A DNA stretch of 64,000 nucleotides from Siderastrea siderea (GCA_964030785.1 OZ034968.1:34427186-34491185), one strand, 5' to 3'; shown: positions 46,675 through 60,183, counted from the stretch's first letter. A program made the numbers and translations. Notes: generated from the letters alone by a model not told the origin.

Positions 46675-47384
46675 ACAAAACGCATGCAGAATTGCGTTGA
46701 GCAAAGCGCGTGGTCCGCTCCACGCGGCAGACGTTTCTAGAGAGAAAGTAAAGAAAAAAAGTATCTGAGAGGGAAAATGAAACTCCATACTTGCATATAA
46801 GGAAATTATTTCCATGTCGCGGGAAGTTGCTTTCCCGCATTTGAGTACAATTTCCCTATAAACTTTCGACTACAATGTTTGTTCTTATAAAGAACTTAGA
46901 TTATCGAAGAAGAAAAGTTTGATTTCAGCAATATAGGACGAACAAATCGTTTGAGGCACGCGACTCGCCCAAGTAGCTTCACCTTTATTCTTCTGCTGCT
47001 TATTGTTCCTTTATTGTCCCTCATTCAATCGATAGGTTCGACTAGTTTGCGCCCAAACAATAAAGACCCAAGTAAATACCCAAGCACAAAGAAGTTCCAC
47101 GGTTGACAGAAAAAAAAAAGCTCATTTGCGTTAGTGATCGATGTGTTACATTACTGGCGCGATTCCGTAAGTTCATGAAACCTCTTAGCACTGGACTGAG
47201 TACTAATCTCAACTTGGCCTGCTTCTGCAGGAACAATCTAAAACCTAAATTATACTACAGAAAAATAAATAGCACATAAAATTGTTTCTAAGTAAATCAA
47301 GAAAAAGGAAACCTTCAAAATCAATAAATACGATCACAAAACCTCTTAACAGCGGGGGCAGCTGTAGTGTCAACTATTACTAGT

Positions 47385-48850
47385 GTTAAATTTATCGTTT
47401 TCTCTTAGTAAAAGGTCGATTGCTATTTGCTTGGATTGATCAAAACAAGCCTTTTTTACGCCTTTTGTGCTCTATATGGCTGTTGTCAGTTGTCGTTGTT
47501 TGTCTTAGCGGTTAGCTTCACACAGTGCTAAGGACACTGCGTACTGCTGAGCACTAGAATGCAACTGATAACGCGAACTTAAGTGAAACTATATGAGCAA
47601 TAGCCTTTTGAATGGCTGTGATTTCTGTGGGTAGGTGTATTTTATTAACAATGGAAAGTATTTCAGTAACATGTTTACTTGGGGTGAAATTGCAAACCAC
47701 TTTGTTACAAATAAATTGTATTGGCTTTACATACAGTTGATTTGTTTCCTGATATTCAAGTGAATTGACACAATCTTCTTTCCTTTTCTTTGTTCCTGAT
47801 CATTTTTGCTTAGTTATAGCTTTCTGGGCTCAATGTTTCATGCCGGAACAACTGCCAGTCAGTTCTAAGGGATTTAAAATTAATTGTAACAAAATAAGAA
47901 AAGTCGATTTAAATGTGTAAGTTAAAACTCTTACATTACAATAAGAAAACTGTATATTTTGCAACAAAAACAACAAGATTGCTAATCAGTTAAATAGACA
48001 AAACTATTGAAGCAGCTGTAGCCACAAAAAAATAATTGCTTCTCCTAGGCAGCGACTGAATCATTGACTAGCTGTCGATACGTGACGTTAATTTAACACG
48101 CAACTTTCATTGATTTCGTAAATAGGAAAATTTTCTTTTAAATACATCTCACAGATTTTTTTCCATAAAATAACAAAGAACGACTAATTTTATTCGCTTT
48201 ATCTTTGGCAAAGATAAAACCATATGCAAATTGCATATTTAAACGTCTATAAATGATTTTCATAGGTTACTTTGATATCTCAACTGGAATTGAAATGACT
48301 TTTCCTCTGGATTTACACGCCATTTGTTCATTGTCACAGACAAAATTAATCGTACCCGGTCACAAATATGCCCTGTTAACCCTTTCAGAATTACGCTTAA
48401 TGTTAATTGACGTCTTAACTTTTGAGTTCAATTCTAACGGACAAAAATTTAATTAAAGTTATAGAGCAAACCCTCAAGAAATACTCTTTGTTCTTCCATA
48501 CAGTAGTTTGAAAATTGACATTCGGAAATTTCTCTCTCATGGCAGTTGGAGCAATTAAGACGGAAATGTCAAGACCCATATCTTTAACACTAAATCTTGA
48601 ACGCGTGCGCAACGATTTGCACTGAAGTCAATGTTTAGGACAACGTTAAACACCCTGGTTCATTTTCCTTGTCAGCCCCCGAGAATACACATTTTGTTAT
48701 GAATTTTGGATTCTAAAGTGGTCAAGATATGAATCAATATATAGGGAACTTTTCCTTTCTTTTCCATTCTATTAATTAAGATTCATTCCTCTTTTATTTA
48801 ATTAATGATCGATTGTTTGACATATGAAATAATCAATTAAGATGTGGCTT
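47385..48850. repeat. vWA-to-tyrosinase spacer of unit 2, second part
   Basis: It matches 7000-9600 and 61830-63230, but without the elements at 7325-8358 and 8411-8717. It includes the conserved CAAATAAATTGTATTGGC block near 47710 and no coding sequence. Confidence 0.7.
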
Positions 48851-48905
48851 TTTTCCTTCGTAATATTTTAAGGTTACAGTACAACTAGTCCAGTAGAACT
48901 ACAAC

Positions 48906-51540
48906 ATGCTCGTGTATCAGCTTTTTATGACTTTGTTACTTTTCAACTGCATAAAATAGTTTGAAAACAACGAGTTTTGTCAGAAGAGGACTATCAAGGA
49001 TTGCACTACGAAGTTAAGTGATGTTTTTGAAGTCCTGGAGGGTACAACTAAGGATCAGAAATTTAACAAATGCGCAGAATTACAGGTAAGGATGATGAAC
49101 AAGGAAACCTCCCCAAAATTTGTCTTTCCCTTCGCCTTCAGTCGGCGTATAATATCTTCAAATTTCTGTGCAATACCGCCCGAGTTTTTGTGCTTTGGAA
49201 ACTGAGTCGCATTCTGTAGAAGTATGACAAAATCAGGCGGCACCACAGCCGTCAACGTGATTGTTAGCAAAAGTTAAAGAAAACGCGAAGATAAAAAATA
49301 AATAAATAAAAAAGTTAGTTCATCTTTTCAGGAGCAGTCATATGGTCTCTGTAGTCAGAGAATTGCTCCCGAAACGAAAGACCAACGATAGGTTAATGGG
49401 GGAGGACAGCTCAACTCAAAATTGCTTTGAAGAAAATGATTCTAGTGAAATATCATCCATTCTGAAAAAATGTCATTGAAAGATAGGGTGGGGCATTAGA
49501 GCTCCTTAAAAAAACTAAAGAGGGTTAAAGCACTGTTTGTACCCTTCTTTATTCCTTAACTTTATCGAGATTAAATTTAAAAAATATGAACTTTCGAGGC
49601 ACACAGTAGTATACAGATATCCGTTTTGTTCTACTGAAATATTCGGCATCAAATCCCCATATTCCCTTGTGTATTCTCTCCATATGTGGGTTCTCAGAAT
49701 AGTGATATCAAACCTTCTACCTAACTGTCGATTCTCTTCATAGCTACTTAGATAGATCTGCAGAAAAGTTTCGAACAGATGGCCAAGGCAGCCTTCCAAA
49801 CGTCCTGAAAATTGCTGGAAATACACAAAGCATCCGCAACTCTTAAATGGAAAAGTCACTAGTTAAGCGATTTTAAGAGCCTAGTTGTTGGCTATTGGGA
49901 GATTTGCCATATTTGGCGAGTCATGGACTTAGGCAGCTAGGAAATACAGCTATCATAATTGGCCATTAAAGATTTTAGGCTATTTGCAGTGGATTGTTAA
50001 AGCTACAATTCAAATAAAGTTTGTCTTTTGTCAAAAACTATTTTAAATTTTACTTTTAGTCCAGCTGTCAGTTACAAACTAATTGTTTTTTTTTATTTCA
50101 GAAAGTTATCAACTGCTTTTCCTTTCCTCGATGTTCTGGAGACCTATTGTGGTCGTTCCGTTACATCTTGGTAACAAGAGCGAAATTAATGAAAATAGAT
50201 AACTTGTGTCCTGATCTCAAATACGAAGACTTGAAGAGATACATGATGGGTAAGTAATTCAAAGGAAAGCCCTTTCCTTCTTCTAAAAGCCTATGCCCAA
50301 AACGATTGTAAGACCCGTGTGGTGAATGCAGTGTCTCATATTTCAATGCTGCACCTTGTTCTGACCTTTTCAATATGTTACCAGAAGCCCAGACAAAAGA
50401 AGTACAAACGTGGTGGAAAACCATTCACTTAAGAGTATCTCAAAATCATTACATCTGCAAAAACGAAAGGAGAATGCTTATAATTGTTGTCGTCTTTTCT
50501 ATAGCTTGCATGCAAGATATAAAGGGAGTTTAACGGGAAAAATATTTTTTCTATAACCATGAATTCGCAAATAATTGTTGTCGACTTCGCTAGTAGTCTT
50601 ATTGGTTATTTGGTTTAGGTTTCGTTGATTTTACGCATACCTCAATTTATCAACTTATCATGTAGGTGATTCACTGTCCTGCTGTGGCGTCAACGCAATT
50701 TACGATAACTGTGATCGCAAGTACATGTGCTATGAGGGAGAACTTTTCTTTTGTCACCGCATCAGAAAAGAATTTACAGCCACGAATTTGGAGGAGCGAC
50801 AGAGGTTTGTACAAGCTTTGAGAACAGCTTCAAAGAACCCTGTTTACAGAGCTGAATATAGGAGGCTAGCCAGGATTCATTCTCGAATGCCAAGCAGCTG
50901 CTTCTTCATCATATGCCTCAGATATTTCTCCCTTGGCACAGATGGCATTTGCTACGTCAGATCGACTGTCGAATAACCGTCCCTTACTGGGACTGGAACA
51001 AGGACATGAAGCACTGGGCGCGAAAAACTGAGGTACGCGACGTTTATAATGCAGTACCTCACGGTCTAGGAGGCGACGGGATTTTACCTTATGGCTGCGT
51101 CACGGAAGGGTCTCTCAGAGAAGGTGTCTTCTTTGTACCTAAAACGATTGGCGAAGATTGTTTGAAAAGAAATTTTAACCTTTCATGCTCTCTTCCAAGC
51201 AGAGAAAAAATACAAGAAAAAGTCAACGTGGAAAATATCACTGTGTTTGAAAAACTTTATTCACGACAGGATTCGTCCTGCTTTACATGCGTCCTGCGGC
51301 CACATGTTGAAACACGACTCTGCTCCGTTTACGCCCGAGTTCTGGATCCATCACAGTTTTGTAGATAAAATCTGGGCCGACGGGCAGATGAAAAGCGGCA
51401 ACCGAACATTTGTGTATTTTACTGTTTCCTTTTTGATGCCAATGAGCGAGCGGTTTCCATGGGAACTACTTGATAACCACGATCAGCTATGAACATCCGG
51501 GGCACTCTTTCATGACGAAGCAATAGAGAACATTGTATGA
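48906..51540 (+). pseudogene. Tyrosinase-like copper protein, copy 2 (several lesions, both copper sites recognisable)
   Basis: Exon 1 (48906-49085) has an in-frame TAG after FNCIK and a small deletion near its end. Exon 2 (50102-50249) has lost frame relative to copy 1. Exon 3 starts at 50666. It keeps the Cys-rich lead and the full tyrosinase core in pieces: LHHMPQIFLPWHRWHLLRQ (CuA) and PYWDWN in one frame, then FIHDRIRPALHASCGHML and EFWIHHSFVDKIW (CuB) in another. Frameshifts lie near 50890-50905 and in the A5 run near 51250 (GAAAAAC against an expected GAAAAC). The C-terminus is cut by a small deletion and a stop at 51492. It shows the ancestral domain best, but as read it cannot make a working oxidase. 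Confidence 0.8.
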
Positions 51541-51599
51541 ACACAAAACAAGGAACCGGATTTTTGAAACTATGCTAGGTCAAAACAGTGATCCTTAGT

Positions 51600-53237
51600 A
51601 TTGTTTCTTAACAATAGACTTAGTTTTTCAACAAGACACATCTGACACACTGATCAGGCTTCAGCTGATAAGATAAAAACATAGGCACGCAATGCGCGCA
51701 GAGCCAATGACGTGTGTTTTTTTCACAATATGGTGAAATTTATCCTGACAACCTATGGGACTTTACACCTCCGGTAAGTCCCACCCTAACCCCTCACCAC
51801 CAAAACGAGTCTTGTGGTTGTCCATTATAAAACCTGGTAATGATCGAGCAGCGTGACTACGCGGAGTAAACAGCGTGACTACGCGGTTCTTCAAAGACTG
51901 ACAGACAAAAACAAGTAAACTTAAACTTAAACTCACCGTCGAAAACTATTGCACACATAATTTAGGCAAGGATCAGTGGAAAGTTAACAATTTTACTTCA
52001 GAAGTAAATGCAAGTTGTAGTTGAACCTTTTATTTTCTTACTTCTACCGGCGAATATCCAATACTTTTCAGTGCTCATAAACGGTCAACTTTCTAAAGGG
52101 TGCCGTTTTGACGCTCTGCGTGATTTGCGTGACACGCGACTCGCTTTACTTTGTTTAATTTGTAAGGTTTCAGACGTTTCAGTCAACCACTTACGTTCTT
52201 AGTACATTGTATTGTCAAAACAGGAGTCTGCCATCAAACTGCGTTTCTTGTATCCACAATATTTTCGTTTGAAATCGGTTTGAACTAGCGTTTATAAACA
52301 CGATTGAAATAGTTTTGCAACTATATTTATTTCCCCTGTTGATTGAAGTTGCTTGCTTTGTAATCAAGTCGGCTATAATAATTTTCGTCTTTTTGCTTCA
52401 CAAATCGACCAAAGTATGTTTACATTTGTAACTTTCCCGCGGTACAAAGTTATTTTTAGCTCACGTGTTTATTTTGAGTCTCAACCTACTGCCCAATAAA
52501 TTTCGATTGCTTTGCCTTCAAACAGTACGAAAATGTTCAAATTCAGCTCGCTTTCCAGTAGATCCAACAGGTCTCTATTAGAATTCTTTGTCACATATCT
52601 GTTGTTGTTAATCTTTCGGTACTGTTTCGGTCGGTTCGAGATGTTTTAAGTGTTGCGTTACATTCAGGCTGAAATTACAGCTGTCAACTATGCAAATTTG
52701 CTCAACATACGCTTTACACTTTGAGCTATGAATAACCCCGAAATAAGGTTTAGTATCTTGTAAAGATTTTACTACATCCATCCTCTAATTCCTTGATCAC
52801 CACTGTGACTTGGATTTTAATTCTAGTTTCATTCAAGTTTTTCAGTTTTAAGAATAGCTAGCAACAAGCCGCGCAATTTAGTTTTAAATGGGTTCACGTT
52901 TATAACACGCACTCAAAAATGACACTGCAAATTTTAGATTCGCTGTTACCGAGAGATAATCCCGCAAAATTTTATGCTGTTTTACTCTAGTCTTTTCACT
53001 ATCGTTATAAACTTGGGCTTTAAATATTGTTTCTTTCACTGTTAATTAGGGATCGAAGTAACGTTCATTTCCACGTTCTGTTCATACAACATCTCAGATT
53101 GGCAAGTCCGTCTTGTATTTGCTGCTGTGGAAATTTGTACTTCAGCTAAGTAAACACAGGACTACAACGCGAATAAAATCCTGCCAGACCTCACGTACAC
53201 AAAACAGGCATTCGAAGTAGATCCACACTTGCGAATG
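51600..53237. other. No gene recognised
   Basis: Up to about 51670 the 3' flank of Tyr2 continues. Beyond that I see AT-rich sequence with short chance frames only. A 64-codon frame at 52008 has no recognisable feature. Confidence 0.35.
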
Positions 53238-54573
53238 CCCTAGTGGCATGACCAACACTCAAGCTGGTCATCGAGCGGAGCGTTGGGTGACAGAGAGAGG
53301 GGCCAGAACTGGACTAAAGCTGGTCTGGTGGAGGCGAAGAAACTGTTCGACGACCCGTTGTCAGGTATATCTTGTTGAATTTAATGTAGGTTGACGAAAT
53401 TAAACCAGCGCCTCTTAACATAGGAAATGGAAGTGTGAGTGGAATAAGATAAACAAGATTGCAAGTAAGCGATGTGCAAATTTCCATGAGAACATTGGTA
53501 GACAGAACACTGAGGTTAATTTTCTAGGTAGTGAGCTAAATTTAGTTGGCGTTACTTGTTATCAAGTGGACGGCAGTACTTTAACAAAAATGACCTTTTT
53601 TCCCCATTTTTTCAAAGAAAGTAAGCTTTTAGATTTGTTTAGAGATCAGGTTGTATGGCCATTTGAACCTTCCTACTTTAACTATATTCTTTACAGCATC
53701 TTCATAAAGGGAATGACCTTGTTCTTTTTTGAGACTTCACTGTGTAGCAAAATTCTCTTATTTTAACAGGTGTCGTTTAAATTTAAATGTCTTTGATGTT
53801 TTTCACATTGGCTAGTATGTCCACTACCTTGATTTGAATCTACCTTGATTTGAATCCTTTCAGGTGTATAACTTCCCATCCGGAGTGAGGGGAAGGAGTA
53901 TTGTAGTATAGTTGCAACCTCTGGTTGCTTTCTTAATTAAGCGCAGGAAGAGTGAGAACGTGACCTAGGTTAGGTTAATACCACGGCTTGCACTAGCACT
54001 CGTCAGTCAAAAGGCGGCTGAAGAACGAATCGAAGAATTTCATATTAGTTATGGTTATGCAGCATTACTAAAATCCTGTTAAAGATTTTTATTGATTTGC
54101 AAATTTTGGTTGGTTATCCGTGATAACCAGTTACTCCTTTTCATTCTCATTATTTTTCGGGAAAAAGAAAACAAGGAGCGCTGAGGAACGTATGTTTTCT
54201 TCGGCAAATTTCAGAAGAAACGTTTCAGTTAACTTATAGTACCATATGTTATTCTCTTTCCAAAGGTCACCGTTCTGGAGCAAGGAAGATGGTTTTTCTT
54301 CTGACCGATGGAAAGTCAAATGTTCAGCAATCGCTGACCATTCCAAAAGCCCAGGCGCTGAAAAACAGCGGGGTGCAGATTTTTGTGGTTGCTGTTGGAA
54401 CGTACATCTCTGGCATTGACGAGATGGTGAAAGTGGCCTCCTATCCGCCGCAGCAGTTCCTGTTCAGAGTAAAAACGGTCAACTCATTCTGGCAAATTGT
54501 CAAGCTGGTTATTCAGCGAGTCTCGCCAAGCAAATATGCCATTATTAATGGACAATATGACCCCCCTTGCTAG
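53238..54573 (+). pseudogene. Secreted vWA-domain protein, copy E (5' half missing)
   Basis: Only the end of exon 2 (53238-53364: SGMTNTQAG, then LVEAKKLFDDPLSG) and exon 3 (54266-54573) are present. Exon 3 is fully open, from GHRSGARKMVFLLTDGKSNV to QYDPPC and a stop, with good splice sites on both sides of the intron. The exon 2 remnant contains a 56-nt insertion (53268-53323) flanked by AGCTGG repeats. I find no signal-peptide exon upstream. AATAAA at 54993 lies in the conserved 3' block. Confidence 0.85.
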
Positions 54574-54599
54574 AGTGGTTAGTTAAAGCAACAAACCTT

Positions 54600-56040
54600 G
54601 TACGGTTTTAAATTCCTTTTGTAGGGTAGGGAACACGTCAGAAATGAATGTGCTTGTCTGAAAATCAGATGTCAAGTAGTTTAGTAGTAAAGTAAGAAAA
54701 GTAGGTTGCAAAGTTATGGCTCAGAAAGGGATTTCACTAACGAGTTCTCACAGCTGCAACCCTTGAAATACACGGAGTAAACGGTTTTGGCCGCGTTAAG
54801 GTTTAATTTATATTTTGCACTTAGTTTGATTAGTATCAGACTAACAGTATTCAAATTTCAGTAAGACAAGTAGTCTAGAACTGTAATTGTTATTAATAAC
54901 TGTATTTGTGGCAAGTTTGTAATTAACCGTATGACTATTTTAGTAACACTGAATTGTATTGTTGTTGGCGGTGTGGAAAGTGCTTCTTTAAAAATAAATC
55001 GTGTCGGCCTTTTATATTTTGTCTCATGATATTCCGCATTTCGTTGCGTCGCTCTTATTCTTATACTTATATTTTGCAGTTTATACTTTACTATCAATAA
55101 TTTCTTTGTTACCTAAATTATAGTTTTCAGATTCCAAACTTTTATGTGGGAATAGCTCTAAAGAGGGGGACTTAAACTGAATTACCTGTGTCAAACTGAA
55201 AAAAAAAAGCGTAAATAATTTAACTTTTAGGAGAAAACAAGAAAACAATGCCCTTAACAATAATTTAACAAGCCAAGTAAAAATAACCGAAATGTGTTTA
55301 GAAATACTCATGTATGATTGTTTGTATCTCAGAAAGTTTTTATGTCCGCCGTAAACCCTTTTATCCACAAATCTATCATTATTTCATGATCATAGGCAAA
55401 TCATGGTGAAGGAATCATGATTCGCCGGCCTTGATGCGCCTACCATGGTTCGCCTGTGGTCTAAAGATTATCATGGAAATTTACGCACGAAATGAGTTTA
55501 CAAAAGAAATACTAATTTCCTTAGATATATAACAATCTTAAAATAGCGAGCGAGCTGCTAATTCCTTCACCGCTTTGTGAATATGGGCAGCTACGGCGGG
55601 CGAATAATAGCGGGCGAATATGTTTGAAAAACCCGGGTCGTGCACACAGCAGTGAAATCGGCTGTAAAACAGTCGCATTCAACCGGATACAAGCATGAAA
55701 TAATTGACTGACTGTGACGCGTACGTCTCCGCGTGTCCCCAAAGTCTTCAATCTTGCTCATTAGTGCATTCTTGTTTTTCCTGAAAACGTCCCTATCATT
55801 CTTCCTTTCTTTTCGTTTCTCAGTAGAGCCACCTCAGAACTCTTCTAAAATGTTTAATGTCTCGGAAGCATCCTAAAACATAACGTTCAATGTTCCTTTT
55901 TATGATGAATGCAAAATATACATCAAAAATCGCCATACTTCCTCGCAGTTTTACTGAATAAGAAATCTGTTGATCGCGCCTCACTCTTTCTTGTTGATAA
56001 TACATCGATGTGTTCATCCGATAAAGCATGCTGGCCCCTT
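54600..56040. other. vWA-E 3' region and unassigned sequence
   Basis: The first 500 bp include the conserved 3' block with a probable polyadenylation signal (54993-54998). The rest shows no supported gene. Confidence 0.35.
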
Positions 56041-56718
56041 TTACCTAACACTGGTATTGGTGGTGGCTAGGGACTAGAAGGGAGGATCATGAAAATTGTC
56101 ACCGCCAACGAGGGAGGGATTACGAAAATGCCTCAATGTTCTTTGGGGGGATCAGCAAATGTTACGACGATGCAAAAAGGGAGAAAAGGGCAATTTGGAA
56201 AACTGAAGAATTTACAGGCGGCCGATAGTCTCTCCCCCCCACCCCGCCTCCCCTTTTCCTAAGGAAAACAAAAACTTTAGTAGTTCTTGGTTTCCGGTGA
56301 CCTGTTATGGACAATTTGCACTTCCGGCATGTAAGGAATTAAGTAATCACCAACCTGTGTAAACGCTGATCCTTACCAAACCAAATGTTCTAAAAAACAG
56401 CGACATAAACATTTAAACACTTACCTTTACTCAACTTCCATACGCAGCAATACTCAAAACAACGGAATTAGACTCCTCTTTAGCATTAATTTTTTCGTAA
56501 CTACCACTACTTGAGAAACAGAAGTAAAACAGACTTTTAACATTGGCCTACGGGTGACCTGCTTGGCACAGTTAGCCGTTCGTGTACTGTCACGATCTGT
56601 CACCGTATTCCTTTTAAAAACATGATTAACACGTCTGCAGTAATTGTAATGTAGTTTGTCAATAAATTCTCTGAAATTTTCTGCAATCGTAGATGGAAAA
56701 TTTATCGCAATACTATTC

Positions 56719-56885
56719 AATAGCCCTTTTCACAGTTAACTTTTCTCATTTGCATTATAATGTATTTGAACATGGATGTGAGGCAATTTCGGGCAGAAAC
56801 TGCAAAATTGCCCGAAATTGCCTCGCATCCACGTTCAAAAACATTGTAATGCAAATGAGAAAAGGTAACTGTGAAAAGGGCTATT
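56719..56885. mobile_element. Palindromic MITE-like element
   Basis: AATAGCCCTTTTCACAGTTA and its mirror TAACTGTGAAAAGGGCTATT enclose nearly perfect arms (TTTCTCATTTGCATTA; GAGGCAATTTCGGGCA). Arms are about 75 bp with a very short loop. Confidence 0.8.
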
Positions 56886-56956
56886 CTCGTTCAGTAAGCG
56901 TTATGTGCAGTTGTCTCTGTTGGCCGCGCGACACCAAGAGGACTGAGTTCCAGTGA

Positions 56957-59900
56957 CGGACGACGACGACGACGCAACCTCGTCCCCAGGGTCTTCTGGC
57001 TTTTCAAAATGGCGGCGGCTCGGGAGAAGACCCTGGCACACAGCAGATCACGTGTCTCCAACGAGGATGGAGATGTATTCAAAATGGCGGCTACGGCGAA
57101 AAGGGGGAGAAGAACTGGGTACGAGATGCTAAGGTGAAGATAAACAAAATGGCGGAAAAAGCTGAAGTTCAGCTCAAGAAAAAATAGGAAAAACAGACAC
57201 GTTTTGCATGTAAGAGTCTTAGGAATACGGCAAAGTGTTAGAGGTCTTGTTTTTGCTGTTCACTGTTTCTCTTTTGCTATTTTAAAGTTAAGAATAATGG
57301 GTTTGAGCGTACTCGACTGCCGAACTCCGTAACCGCTAGTTGATTCAATGTTGCTCAAATGAACATAATTATTATATTTTTGATTCATGAGGCTTTAGAC
57401 AATATATTGTCTTATCGTTACATTGTTATAAATCCGTCCTTCTTAAAATTATATGCTTCAGCTTTAGACTTTTAAAATATATCGGGCTCAGATTAAGCTT
57501 GAAATATAAATCTTATGGAGTGAGCTTAGGCCTTAAATAAAACTAGTGCTACAAAATATTTATTCTACATGGCTTACATCTCTGTGAGTTCAGTGGAAAT
57601 GACTCATTTATGGAAATGACTCATTAATTTTTGATCTGGCATGTTCCAGGTGCTGCTTTGGAGGCAGTGATAATCATTTTGACTTTGTTGAACTTCCTTG
57701 TGCCCATTCTTTGCGCTACAGTTTTGCTTGTACAGTTGTAGATTTCCAGGGCTTTGTCACTTTCAATATTGTTTTCTACACTTTAGCTTCAGTGAGTCAC
57801 ATTAAACACTAGAACTGAGGAGATTGTGAGACTGTAAACAATGGAAAAATAAAGCATTTTAACAGTTCTGGGGATAATATTCCCAGGTTTGAAAAAATTT
57901 TCTGCTCAACAAAACAATCAATTGAGTAATCTGCAGCTGGGTGAAGTTTGAAAGTGTTTCAAAAATAGAAATGGGAAAGAGAGGATTGAACTCACCTGAG
58001 GGAGTAATACACAAGTGATGGAATAGTAAACAACTGACGGAGTAATAAACAACTGACGGAATTATCATCCAACTGACTGAGTGTGAGACAACTGACTGGG
58101 TAATACACAACTGATCGAGTAATGCACAACTGACAGAGAAGTACACAACTGACCGAGTAATGCACAACTGATGGGGAAGTGCACAACTGACTGAGTAATA
58201 CATAACTGACAGCATTATCATGCAACCCACTGAATGACACAGAACTGGCAGAAAAATGCACAACTGACCAAGTGATGCCCAACTTCCAACTGCAACTTGC
58301 AACATGCAACTGACAGAAAGGTTACACAAGTGACCAAGTAACGCACAACTGACGGGGTAATACACAACTGATAGAATTATCGTACAACTGACCGAGTGAT
58401 ACACACAGGACCTTTGCATCAGTTTCCCTACTCCTCGGGCAAGGAAAATACATGTAGCCAAATGTCTGAGGTATGCCCAGAGGGAAGGGGGGGGGGGGGG
58501 GGAAGTTGAAGATTCAAATTGATCAGCACGTAACCTTAAGTTACAAATCCCACTTTTTAGGATGACTCGTTATTTCTTTGAACCTCGATCTGTTGTAACT
58601 TTTAGTGGATTTTTGTGGTGTTCTAATTGGATCTGCAAACCCTTTTTATTTGGCTTAGATTGACATGAGAATAGTTTTAAAGTAGAGGCATGAGATGGGA
58701 AATCATTTTAAGAGACCATCAAAAACTGATTTCCACATAAGAGCACCCCAGGTTGATAGCAGTCAATTATGATATTCCTTTCCTTGTTCTTAACTTTAAG
58801 CTCCGATATCAACAAACATGTTCTCCTCACTATTCTCCGTAAATGTCTTATGGTACTACTTGAGAGAATTCACATAAACATCCAGACATTTTATTTTTGG
58901 TGATCATTTCCTTTATTCTCAGGGCCTGTATGTTTGAACAAGTAGTGATATTGTAAGGAGAAATTAGACGTTTGTTTATCACTACCGGGGCTTAAAGGCC
59001 TAACTACAAATTCCAATTTCAAAACTTCATGAAATCTTTTTCTCTCCTTTTTTTTTCCTGAAATCCTCTCTTTCCCATTGATTTAAATTTTTCAAACACT
59101 TTCAAACTACACCCAGATAACTCAATTGATTGAAGTTGTTAAGCAGAAAATTTTTCAAACCTGGTAATATTATCCCTACAACTGGTCTAACATGCAAAGA
59201 GGACTTTATCTATCCACTGTTAAAATGCTTTATTTCTCCATTATTTACAGTCTCACAATCTCCTCAGTTCTAGTCTTTAATGAGACTTACTGAAACTAAA
59301 GTGTAGAAAACAATATTGAAAGCGACAAAGCCTGGAGATCTGCAACTGTACAAGCAAAACTGTAGCACAAGGAATGGGCACAAATAAATTCAAGAAAGCC
59401 AAAATGATTATCACTGCCTCCAAAGCAGCACCTGTAATATTCCAGATCAAAACTTAGTTTAACCAGTCCATACAACACTGCTCTTTTCCCATTCCCTTGC
59501 ACTTCGTCAAATCGAGGTTGCACTGTAAATAAGCTTAAATAAATAAGTAAATAAATAAATAAATAAATTAGTCATTTTCTATTAAAGGCCTAAGCTCACT
59601 CCACAATATTTATATTTCAAGCTTAATCTGAGCCTGATATATTCGAAAAGTCTTAAGCTGAAGCATATAATGTTAAGAAGGACGGATTTATAACAATATT
59701 TAAGAAGGTCAGATTTGTAACAATGTAACGATAAGACAATTTATTGCCTAAAGCCTCATGAATCAAAAATATAATATGTTCACTTGAGAAACATTGAATC
59801 AAATAGCGGTACGCTATATACGGAGTTCCGCAGTACAGTACGCTCAAACCCATTATTCCTAACTTTAAAACAACAAAAAAGAAACAATGAACAGCAAAAA

Positions 59901-60183
59901 CAAGACCTCTAACACTTTGCCGTATTCCTCAGACTCTTACATGCAAAACGTGTCTGTTTCCTATTTTTTCTTGAACTGAACTTCAGCTTTTTCCGCCATT
60001 TTGTTTATCTTCACCTTAGCATCTCGTACCCAGTTCTTCTCACCCTTTTCGCCGTAGCCGCCATTTTGAATACATCTCCATCCTCGTTGGAGACACGTGA
60101 TCTGCTGTGTGCCAGGGTCTTCTCCCGAGCCGCCGCCATTTTGAAAAGCGAGAAGACCCTGGGAACGAGGTTGACGACGACGA
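56957..60183. mobile_element. Large foldback structure with about 1.0-1.1 kb inverted arms
   Basis: The left arm (about 56957-57985) and right arm (about 59060-60183) are inverted copies throughout. Examples are CAAAATGGCGGCTACGGCG at 57080 against its mirror at 60048, and the block GTTATAAATCCGTCCTTCTTA at 57427 against 59690. About 1.07 kb lies between them, including an 18-bp minisatellite. It splits sequence that is continuous at about 40100-40240. No transposase is visible, so this is a foldback-type element or an inverted duplication. Confidence 0.75.
57990..58405 (-). repeat. 18-bp minisatellite in the foldback centre
   Basis: More than 20 imperfect copies of GAGTAATACACAACTGAC occur. 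The unit length is a multiple of three, so a 200-codon minus frame (58461-57859) stays open as a degenerate Ser/Val/Cys-rich repeat. I regard that frame as a by-product, not a gene. Confidence 0.85.

Larger units (their letters stand above)
44217..47384. mobile_element. 3.2-kb composite insertion in the unit 2 spacer
   Basis: The spacer reads CTCACTTTAT at 44216 and resumes as TGTTAAATTTAT at 47385. The relic at about 19235 has these adjacent. The insert contains a 49-bp tandem repeat and the 1200-bp TIR element. The outer ends do not show clear inverted repeats, so the primary inserted element is not identified. Confidence 0.55.

Noticed and set aside
57859..58461. 200-codon minus-strand protein
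   Set aside because: It is the translation of an 18-bp minisatellite whose unit is divisible by three. There is no unique sequence, start context or splice signal.
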